Source of the DNA: DATAWZ01 sp036266975
GTDB lineage: Bacteria; Actinomycetota; Thermoleophilia; Solirubrobacterales; Solirubrobacteraceae
DNA length: 13,947 nucleotides
Reading direction: 5' to 3'
Assembly (NCBI GenBank): GCA_036266975.1
Contig: DATAWZ010000068.1
Location: 1-13,947, forward strand
Part shown: positions 7,272 to 11,896 of the stretch, in pieces
How the letters are laid out: every line of letters begins with the position of its first letter
Position numbering within the stretch: the first letter of the stretch is position 1
Made by a program: the position numbers and the translations under genes
The notes under the pieces: model-generated
Databases searched by the model: none
What the model was told of the DNA's origin: nothing
What the model saw: only the letters and a program-made list of their open reading frames with translations

Positions 7272-8947
7272 CAGCCCACCATCTCCCGAGCGGGCTGGCC
7301 GGCAGGGATCATCGGGTAGGTGTTCTCCTCGCGGGTCACTCGGACGTCGACCACCACCGGCCCGTCCAGCGCGAGCGCGTCGCGCAGGTCGCCGACGAGG
7401 GTCGTCTTGTCGGTCAGCCGCAGCCCCGTCGCGCCGTAGGCGTCGGCGAGCTTGACGAAGTCCGGGAACGCGCCCATGTCGACGTGGCTGTAGCGCCCGT
7501 CCCAGAACAGCTCCTGCCATTGGCGGACCATGCCCAGGTAGCCGTTGTTCATGATCACGACCTTGACCGGGATCCGCTCCTGCGAGCAGGTCGCCAGCTC
7601 CTGGATGTTCATCTGGATCGAGCCGTCGCCGGCCAGACAGACCACGAGCTGATCGGGGCAGCCGACCGCGGCGCCCATCGCCGCGGGCAAGCCGAAGCCC
7701 ATCGTTCCCAGCCCGCCGGAGTTGATCCAGCGCCGCGGCTTCTCGAAGCCGTAGTACTGGGCGGTCCACATCTGATGCTGGCCGACGTCCGAGGAGACGA
7801 TCGCGTCGCCGCCGGTCACCTCGTGCAGGGCCTGGATCAGCCGCTGGGGCTTGATCTCCGAGTCGGTCGAATCGGCGTACTTGAGCGGGTGCTCGCGCCG
7901 CCAGCCCTCGATCCGGTCCCACCACTCCTGCAGGCGCGCGGCGTCGGCCCCGAGCGCCCGGTACTCGACCACGAGCTTGGACAGCACGTGGCGCGCGTCG
8001 CCGACGATCGGGATGTGGGCCGGAACGTTCTTGGAGATCTCGGCCGGATCGATGTCGATGTGGATGAACTTCGCCCGCGGGGCGAATTCGGACAGCTTGC
8101 CGGTGACGCGGTCGTCGAAGCGCGCGCCCACGCAGCAGATCAGGTCGGCCTCGTCCATCGCGTAGTTGGCCGCCCGCGTGCCGTGCATCCCGAGCATGCC
8201 CAGGAACTGCGGGTCCGAGGCCGGGAACGCGCCCAGCCCCATCAGCGTCAGGGTGACCGGGAAGCGCTCGACGTGACAGAACTCGGTCAGCTCGGTCGCG
8301 GCATTGGCGTTCACGATGCCGCCACCGGCATAGATCACCGGCCGGCGAGCCGCGGCGAGCGCCTTGGCCGCTTGGCGGATCTGCTTCTGGTTGCCTTCGA
8401 CCGTGGGCTGATAGCCGGGCAGGCTCACGTCGAGCACCGGCTCGTAGGGGATGTCCGCCCGGCTGAGGTCCTGCGGGATGTCGACGAGCACCGGTCCCGG
8501 TCGGCCGCTACGAGCGACGTGGAAGGCCTCGTGGATCGCCCGCGGGATCTCCAGCGGGTGCTGGATCATGAACGAGTGCTTGACGATCGGCATCGTGATG
8601 CCGATCGTGTCCGCCTCCTGGAAGCCATCGGTGCCGAGCAGCTCGGTCCGGACCTGGCCGGTGATGAACACGCACGGGACCGAGTCCATCATCGCGTCGC
8701 AGATCGGCGTGACCAGGTTGGTCGCGCCGGGCCCGCTGGTGGCGAACGCCACGCCGACGCGGCCGGTGGCCTTCGCGTAGCCCTCGGCGGCATGGCCTCC
8801 GCCGGCCTCGTGTCGCACCAGGATGTGGCGAATGTGGGCGTCGACGAACGCGTCGTAGGTCGGCAGGTTGGCTCCGCCGGGAAGGCCGAATACGACCTCC
8901 ACGCCCTCCGCCTTCAGGCATTCCATCACGGCATCGACCGCGCGCAT
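7271..8947 (-). CDS. ilvB: Acetolactate synthase large (catalytic) subunit
   Basis: A 558-residue ThDP enzyme that condenses two pyruvates to acetolactate (valine, leucine) or pyruvate with 2-oxobutyrate (isoleucine). The three domains of the family are present. The N-terminal pyrimidine-binding domain has FGLPGGANLP, the catalytic Glu47 in LVRHEAGGGHAAEGYA and TSGPGATNLVT. The central domain (about 190-330) includes VGARFDDRVTGKL. The C-terminal pyrophosphate domain has MGFGLPAAMGAA and the ThDP motif from GDGSIQMN (441-447) to MNN (466-468). The usual RHEQGA is RHEAGG here. AHAS rather than another ThDP enzyme is supported by the adjacent ilvN and by RQWQELFWDGRYS. The start is decided by AGGAGG (8960-8955), seven bases before the ATG. 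It is the first gene of the unit. Confidence 0.96.
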   Translation of the reverse strand: MRAVDAVMECLKAEGVEVVFGLPGGANLPTYDAFVDAHIRHILVRHEAGGGHAAEGYAKATGRVGVAFATSGPGATNLVTPICDAMMDSVPCVFITGQVRTELLGTDGFQEADTIGITMPIVKHSFMIQHPLEIPRAIHEAFHVARSGRPGPVLVDIPQDLSRADIPYEPVLDVSLPGYQPTVEGNQKQIRQAAKALAAARRPVIYAGGGIVNANAATELTEFCHVERFPVTLTLMGLGAFPASDPQFLGMLGMHGTRAANYAMDEADLICCVGARFDDRVTGKLSEFAPRAKFIHIDIDPAEISKNVPAHIPIVGDARHVLSKLVVEYRALGADAARLQEWWDRIEGWRREHPLKYADSTDSEIKPQRLIQALHEVTGGDAIVSSDVGQHQMWTAQYYGFEKPRRWINSGGLGTMGFGLPAAMGAAVGCPDQLVVCLAGDGSIQMNIQELATCSQERIPVKVVIMNNGYLGMVRQWQELFWDGRYSHVDMGAFPDFVKLADAYGATGLRLTDKTTLVGDLRDALALDGPVVVDVRVTREENTYPMIPAGQPAREMVG

Positions 8948-8968
8948 GATCCGACCTCCTCTCCTGGC

Positions 8969-9034
8969 TCACAGAATCTGGGATAAAGCCCCGACCGCAC
9001 GGGACAGCCGCGGCGCCGCCGGGGAACCCCTCAT
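8969..9034 (-). CDS. 21-codon ORF in the ilvB leader (possible leader peptide)
   Basis: ATG (9034) to TGA (8969) gives 21 codons ending GALSQIL, 21 bases before the ilvB ATG. Branched-chain residues are Leu10, Val14, Leu17, Ile20 and Leu21; the Leu17 codon is TTA, rare in such GC-rich genomes. The share of these residues is no higher than chance for this composition. The ATG overlaps the best -10 candidate (9038-9033), so this ORF can be transcribed only from a promoter further upstream. A leader-peptide role is possible but weakly supported. Confidence 0.2.
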   Translation of the reverse strand: MRGSPAAPRLSRAVGALSQIL

Positions 9035-9041
9035 TTTACCA
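9033..9041 (-). promoter_or_regulatory. Extended -10 candidate for ilvBN
   Basis: Reading the - strand, TGGTAAAAT combines a TGn extension with the -10 TAAAAT (9038-9033). It would start transcription near 9026 and leave a GC-rich leader of about 79 bases before the ilvB ATG. No good -35 is visible; CTGAGG sits 16 bases upstream. The leader holds no T-box consensus. Confidence 0.4.
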
Positions 9042-9056
9042 GCGGTTTAGATCGCC

Positions 9057-9566
9057 TCAGGAGCTTCCGACGCCGACGCCGATGCCGAGCACGATCGCGC
9101 CGCCGACGGTGACGACGAGCAGCGACGAGCGCAGCGAAACCTCGAGAAATCGGTTGCGCACCCACGCGATCGTGAACAGCTCGATGGCGACCACGATCCC
9201 CGCGACGATCAGGGCTCGGTGCACGTCGTGGATCAGGAAGGGCAACGTGTGAAAGAGGCCGCCGATCGCCGTCATTCCGCCGGTGATCGCGCCGCGCACC
9301 ACCGCGGATCCACGGCCCGTCTGCTCGCCGGTGTCCGACAGGGCCTCCGACCAGCCCATGCTCACCCCCGCGCCGAGCGCCGTGGAGAGCCCGACGAGCA
9401 GCGCGGTGTGCGAGTTGGAGGCCACGGCGGCGGCAAAGATCGGGGCCAGCGACGAGACCGTGCCGTCGATCAACCCGACGAGCGCGGGCTGGATGACGCG
9501 CAGGACGAACTCCGGCTCGTTTTCGAAGCCGAGGCGCTTGATCAGCCGCTCGGTCTTTGTCGCCAC
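9057..9566 (-). CDS. VIT1/CCC1-type membrane protein resembling the membrane domain of MbfA (iron export or sequestration)
   Basis: A 169-residue membrane protein. After about 25 soluble residues (KTERLIKRLGFENEPEFVLR) come QPALVGLIDGTVSSLAPIFA, GLSTALGAGVSMGWSEALSD, TGRGSAVVRGAITGGMTAIG and GLFHTLPFLI. This pattern (DG in helix 1, SMxxSEAxSD after helix 2, TGRG loop, GLxHTLPFLI) is what I recall for the VIT domain of MbfA-type erythrin-VIT proteins, which export iron under a Fur-family regulator. About five hydrophobic segments are visible. The N-terminal ferritin-like domain of MbfA is missing. I start it at GTG 9566, exactly six bases after a TATAGT -10. The upstream ATG (9587) would lie inside the promoter. 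It is divergent from a PerR-like gene and shares its operator. The role is inferred from family and neighbour; manganese or another divalent metal is possible. Confidence 0.8.
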   Translation of the reverse strand: MATKTERLIKRLGFENEPEFVLRVIQPALVGLIDGTVSSLAPIFAAAVASNSHTALLVGLSTALGAGVSMGWSEALSDTGEQTGRGSAVVRGAITGGMTAIGGLFHTLPFLIHDVHRALIVAGIVVAIELFTIAWVRNRFLEVSLRSSLLVVTVGGAIVLGIGVGVGSS

Positions 9567-9572
9567 ACCGGT

Positions 9573-9581
9573 ACTATAGCA
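9573..9581 (-). promoter_or_regulatory. Extended -10 promoter of the VIT-type gene, leaderless
   Basis: On the - strand TGCTATAGT is an extended -10 (TGn plus TATAGT, 9578-9573). Six bases (ACCGGT) separate it from the GTG at 9566, so transcription should begin at or next to the start codon. The -35 position (AGCCCT) is poor, which the TGn extension would compensate. It touches the inverted repeat at 9577-9593. Confidence 0.6.
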
Positions 9582-9593
9582 AATCATTTGTAA
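9577..9593. promoter_or_regulatory. Fur/PerR-type operator between divergent promoters
   Basis: TAGCAAATCATTTGTAA contains the perfect inverted repeat CAAAT-C-ATTTG (9580-9590) with partial extension outward. The 7-1-7 layout and AAT-N-ATT core resemble Fur-family boxes (PerR box TTATAATnATTATAA). It stands out as the most AT-rich spot in the region. It overlaps the -10 of the VIT-type gene and the -35 of the regulator gene, so one bound dimer could repress both. The binding protein is inferred to be the adjacent regulator. Confidence 0.6.
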
Positions 9594-9616
9594 TAAGGGC
9601 TGCCTAATGCTATGCT
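9588..9616 (+). promoter_or_regulatory. Promoter of the PerR-like gene, leaderless
   Basis: TTGTAA (9588-9593), a 17-base spacer and TATGCT (9611-9616) form a good -35/-10 pair, with a TGn extension (TGC) before the -10. Six bases then separate the -10 from GTG 9623, the same spacing as the divergent promoter. The -35 lies within the right arm of the operator. Confidence 0.6.
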
Positions 9617-9622
9617 CGGAGT

Positions 9623-10051
9623 GTGAACGGCGTCGACACCGAGCTCGTCGAGCGCCTGCGGGAGCGCGGGCTGCGGGTCACCTCCCAGCGGCTGGTCATC
9701 CACCGGGCCCTGCGGGCGCGATCGCAACACGTCAGCGCCGAGCAGGTGCACGAACAGATCGCCGAGTCGCTGCCGGGGACCTCGCTGCCCACGGTCTACG
9801 CGACGCTGGAGCTGCTCGAGGAGCTGGGACTCACCCGGCGCGTGGATCGGGGCGCGGCCCCCCTGCTGTTCGACTCGCGCACGACCCCTCACGGCCACGC
9901 GCTGTGCCGCAGCTGCGGAGCGATCGTCGACCTCGAGGGCGCCACCGCGCCACCGGCGGCGCTGCGCGAAGCGCGGGCGCTGGGCTTCTCCCCCGACCAC
10001 GCTCAGGTCCTCGTCTCCGGCCGCTGCGCGGCCTGCGCCGCCTCAGCCTGA
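9623..10051 (+). CDS. Fur-family metal-dependent repressor, PerR-like
   Basis: A 142-residue regulator with the Fur fold: a winged helix at about 1-80 (GLRVTSQRLVIHRAL, SAEQVHEQI, SLPTVYATLELLEELGLTRR) and a dimerisation domain after it. Structural zinc cysteines are C95xxC98 and C135xxC138. The regulatory-site candidates are His36, Asp84, His90, His92 and Asp103. These are, with a constant shift of one, the ligands known for Bacillus PerR (H37, D85, H91, H93, D104; Cys 96/99/136/139), and Asp103 rather than Glu is the PerR-type residue. I therefore favour a peroxide sensor, but Fur or Zur function is not excluded. GTG 9623 is preferred because a -10 ends six bases before it; GGAG at 9618-9621 is too close to act as a ribosome site. 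It probably represses itself and the divergent VIT-type gene. No catalase or peroxiredoxin gene lies nearby. The end overlaps the convergent gene by nine bases. Confidence 0.88.
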   Translation: MNGVDTELVERLRERGLRVTSQRLVIHRALRARSQHVSAEQVHEQIAESLPGTSLPTVYATLELLEELGLTRRVDRGAAPLLFDSRTTPHGHALCRSCGAIVDLEGATAPPAALREARALGFSPDHAQVLVSGRCAACAASA

Positions 10052-10372
10052 CGGCCGACGGGGCGGCGGGACGATCAGCGCCGGCTCGGTCCACGAGGCG
10101 GGCGTGATCGCCACGTCGGGGAACTCGAGCTCCTCGCCGCAGCGCGTGCAGAGCGCGTCGTAGATCTTCGTCACCCGCCCGCAGCGCGGACACTGCCGGC
10201 GCAGCTCATCGTGCTCGAAGCGGTAGGCGATCGCCGCCATCAGCCCGAGGACCGGAACGATCCCCGAGATCAGGAACCACAGGAAGAACGAGCTCCCCTT
10301 GATCTTGCCAACGATGCCCCCGGACAGCCCAAAGCAGAACGCGATGACGACATACGCCATCCCGTCGCCCAT
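10043..10372 (-). CDS. Small two-helix membrane protein with C-terminal zinc ribbon
   Basis: A 109-residue protein with two membrane segments (about 6-22 and 28-50) joined by a short GKIKGSS loop, followed by a cytoplasmic zinc ribbon CPRCGRVTKIYDALCTRCG (Cys 61, 64, 75, 78) and a Pro-rich tail. The function is unknown; such proteins are common single-domain membrane adaptors. The ATG at 10372 begins three bases after the stop of the upstream 65-residue gene, indicating coupled translation; an ATG at 10360 is an alternative start. Its stop lies inside the end of the convergent PerR-like gene, so the two mRNAs overlap at their 3' ends. Confidence 0.75.
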   Translation of the reverse strand: MGDGMAYVVIAFCFGLSGGIVGKIKGSSFFLWFLISGIVPVLGLMAAIAYRFEHDELRRQCPRCGRVTKIYDALCTRCGEELEFPDVAITPASWTEPALIVPPPRRPSG

Positions 10373-10375
10373 GGC

Positions 10376-10573
10376 TTAGAGCAGTGCGTTGAGTGCCCAG
10401 ATGACCCCGCCGATGGCGAGGACCACAACCACGACAAACGCGATCGCCAAGGCGATGTGAATGACGACGTGGAGGATGATCCAGGCCGCCACAAGCAGGA
10501 CAAGGGCCGCGACGGCCTTGCGCCCGAGCGACGACGACGACGAACCGGCGGTCGAACTGCTGTTCTCGTTCAT
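10376..10573 (-). CDS. Small hydrophobic membrane protein of unknown function
   Basis: A 65-residue protein with a Ser-rich, polar N-terminus (MNENSSSTAGSSSSSLGRK) followed by a hydrophobic stretch from about 20 to 65 (AVAALVLLVAAWIILHVV and so on) long enough for two membrane helices. I recognise no family. The ATG at 10573 follows a -10 hexamer by seven bases and has no ribosome site, so the message is probably leaderless. It is the first gene of a two-gene unit with the zinc-ribbon membrane protein; three bases separate stop and start. Length and composition suit a small structural or adaptor membrane protein, but no role can be assigned. Confidence 0.65.
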   Translation of the reverse strand: MNENSSSTAGSSSSSLGRKAVAALVLLVAAWIILHVVIHIALAIAFVVVVVLAIGGVIWALNALL

Positions 10574-10579
10574 GGTGCA

Positions 10580-10592
10580 CAGCGTAGCGCTG
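10580..10592 (-). promoter_or_regulatory. Candidate -10 with inverted repeat before the small membrane-protein unit
   Basis: On the - strand TACGCT (10586-10581) ends seven bases before the ATG at 10573, implying a leaderless message. It sits within the repeat CAGCG-TAG-CGCTG (10580-10592), which could be an operator. The -35 region is GC-rich and unconvincing. Confidence 0.35.
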
Positions 10593-10612
10593 CCAGCAAG
10601 CAGCGCCCGCCG

Positions 10613-10816
10613 TCAGTCGTAGCTGCGCTGAAGGTGGGCGAAGTCCTGCGGCTCCCGGGCGGGCGGGCCGAAGTCCGGCGCGCGGCGGGTACCGACGGTG
10701 GCGAGGCGGTAGCGGCGAATGCGGACGCGCTCGCCGGCGGCCGGGTGGGAGGCCTCCGGCAGGAGCACGAAACGCCGGGGCGCTGAGGAGATGGGGGACG
10801 AGGCGGTATTGGTCAT
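10613..10816 (-). CDS. Hypothetical 67-residue protein
   Basis: A short, basic, soluble reading frame (MTNTASSPISSAPRRFVLLP through RIRRYRLATVGTRRAPDFGP to the end HLQRSYD) with no recognised domain, signal peptide or membrane segment. The ATG at 10816 has GAGGA about ten bases upstream, a little further than ideal. It fills most of the 310-bp gap between the membrane-protein units and reads on the same strand as its neighbours. The peptide is less biased than the opposite-strand alternatives, but with no homology I can recall the call rests on frame, ribosome site and position only. An inverted repeat lies 43 bases upstream. Confidence 0.4.
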   Translation of the reverse strand: MTNTASSPISSAPRRFVLLPEASHPAAGERVRIRRYRLATVGTRRAPDFGPPAREPQDFAHLQRSYD

Positions 10817-10858
10817 GGACCGATCATCCTCGCTGGGCGCCGCGCTGACCATCGTCCA

Positions 10859-10880
10859 AACGTCCAGAATCCCGGACGTT
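10859..10880. repeat. Perfect 7-bp inverted repeat upstream of the 67-residue ORF
   Basis: AACGTCC (10859-10865) and GGACGTT (10874-10880) are exact complements around an 8-base spacer AGAATCCC. There is no T-run, so a terminator is not indicated. It lies just downstream of a possible - strand -10 (TATAAG, 10888-10883, overlapping the stop of the preceding gene), where a repressor site or a 5' hairpin would fit. Confidence 0.5.
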
Positions 10881-10883
10881 CGC

Positions 10884-11585
10884 TTATACAGGCGGGAGAG
10901 CGGGCGCCGGCGCCGACGCGACGGCGCCGGCGCGCTCGAGCGCCGGGCGCATGGTCTTCGGCAGCCGCCCCCGCACGCGCCGGCGCGCGCCGGCGAACGC
11001 CAGGTTGGCCACGGTGGCAAAGCCGGCCTCGTCGGCACGCAGCGCGAGCAGCAGGTGGGCGATCCGATCGCCCCGGGGCAGGGTCGGCTCGCTGGCGCGC
11101 ACGCACCAGCACATGACCGTGCGTCCGCCCGGGAGCACGAGCAGCGCACCGGCGTCACCGACGAGCCACACACCGAACCGTCCGCGTTCGAGTACCAGGC
11201 CGGTCTCCACGAGCAGGTCGCGGGCCTCGTGCCCGACGAGGTCACCGAGCAGCCCGAGCGCCGTGCGCTCGGCGCCCTCGTCGGTGACCTTGTAGATGAA
11301 CCGTTTGGGCCGCACGACGTTCGCCCCGCGCTGAGCGTAGAGCGCTGGGATCAGGTAGGCGTGCGCGAGACAGATCACGGCCAGAGGCGTCGCGAGCACC
11401 GACAGCCCCACGAGCGTGCCGGCGACGGCGACGAAGGGAACCGTGTGCCAGAGCGTGGTCAGCCGCCAGCGCAGGCACGAGCGGCGCAGGTTGCGCTCGT
11501 CGGCGAGCGGACGCCAGTGAACCGAGGCGAGCTCGGGGAGCGCACAGGACCGGGCCTCCCCGGTCGCGGCCTGGGCACCGGCCAT
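10884..11585 (-). CDS. Membrane-anchored protein of unknown function
   Basis: A 233-residue protein that I do not recognise. Residues 1-45 are polar, two membrane helices lie at about 46-66 and 67-85 (TVPFVAVAGTLVGLSVLATP then LAVICLAHAYLIPALYA), and the remainder is a soluble alpha/beta domain. It reads KRFIYKVTDEGAERTALGLL, then GRFGVWLVGDAGALLVLPGG, then MCWCVRASEPTLPRGDRIAH, and ends in an Ala/Pro-rich tail. The soluble part has no motif I can name. The ATG at 11585 is ten bases after the stop of the 74-residue gene upstream, so the two form a unit. No strong ribosome site precedes it. It ends in TAA at 10886-10884. Base composition matches neighbouring genes, so there is no sign of recent transfer. 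Confidence 0.65.
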   Translation of the reverse strand: MAGAQAATGEARSCALPELASVHWRPLADERNLRRSCLRWRLTTLWHTVPFVAVAGTLVGLSVLATPLAVICLAHAYLIPALYAQRGANVVRPKRFIYKVTDEGAERTALGLLGDLVGHEARDLLVETGLVLERGRFGVWLVGDAGALLVLPGGRTVMCWCVRASEPTLPRGDRIAHLLLALRADEAGFATVANLAFAGARRRVRGRLPKTMRPALERAGAVASAPAPALPPV

Positions 11586-11595
11586 GGCGCGGCGC

Positions 11596-11820
11596 TCAGC
11601 CGCCGGAGATCGGCAGGCGCATGATCACGAGCTCGGCGTCGAGCGGGAGCTCGCGGACCTGCTCGGCGTGACCCTCGCCGATGCTCACCATGGCGAAGTA
11701 GCCCTGGTCGAGCTCGCGGCGGAACGCCTCGATCGCCGCCTCGATGGCCTGGGGGTCCTCCGCGGTCCACTCGGCCAGCGTGGTGTGACCGGTCTGGTCC
11801 ATGCGAATGAGTCGGGACAC
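11596..11820 (-). CDS. Small acidic protein of unknown function
   Basis: A 74-residue soluble protein. Residues 20-38 form a probable helix (DPQAIEAAIEAFRRELDQG), followed by a strand YFAMVSIGEG, then AEQVRELPLDAELVIMRLP and a terminal ISGG. The beta-alpha-beta look and the Gly-Gly end are visible, but I cannot assign a family. The start is set by GGGAGAGGATC directly before GTG 11820, a clear ribosome site; the in-frame ATG at 11802 lacks one. A TAGCAT -10 lies about 30 bases upstream. It is followed ten bases later by the 233-residue membrane protein. It is the first gene downstream of the ECF41 sigma factor, where a COE-type partner gene is usually found, but it does not resemble one. Confidence 0.6.
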   Translation of the reverse strand: MSRLIRMDQTGHTTLAEWTAEDPQAIEAAIEAFRRELDQGYFAMVSIGEGHAEQVRELPLDAELVIMRLPISGG

Positions 11821-11849
11821 GATCCTCTCCCTTCGTGGGTGGCCCATCC

Positions 11850-11855
11850 ATGCTA
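11850..11855 (-). promoter_or_regulatory. Candidate -10 for the 74-residue/233-residue unit
   Basis: TAGCAT on the - strand (11855-11850) would start transcription near 11843 and leave a leader of about 23 bases containing the GGGAGAGG ribosome site before GTG 11820. The -35 is unconvincing. I see no ECF41-type TGTCACA element here. Confidence 0.35.
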
Positions 11856-11896
11856 CGCCGTTCCCAGGCCCGGACCGCGGGGCGCCGGGCAGGAGA

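Noticed and set aside
7247..8986. A 579-codon open frame on the + strand opposite ilvB
   Set aside because: It mirrors the ilvB codons and has no recognisable motif; ilvB itself has every expected catalytic block and a strong ribosome site.
8948..9056. T-box riboswitch upstream of ilvB
   Set aside because: The leader is only about 80-110 bases and lacks the T-box consensus and a terminator/antiterminator pair.
9564..9587. ATG at 9587 as start of the VIT-type gene
   Set aside because: It lies upstream of the TATAGT -10 and inside the operator; GTG 9566, six bases after the -10, fits much better.
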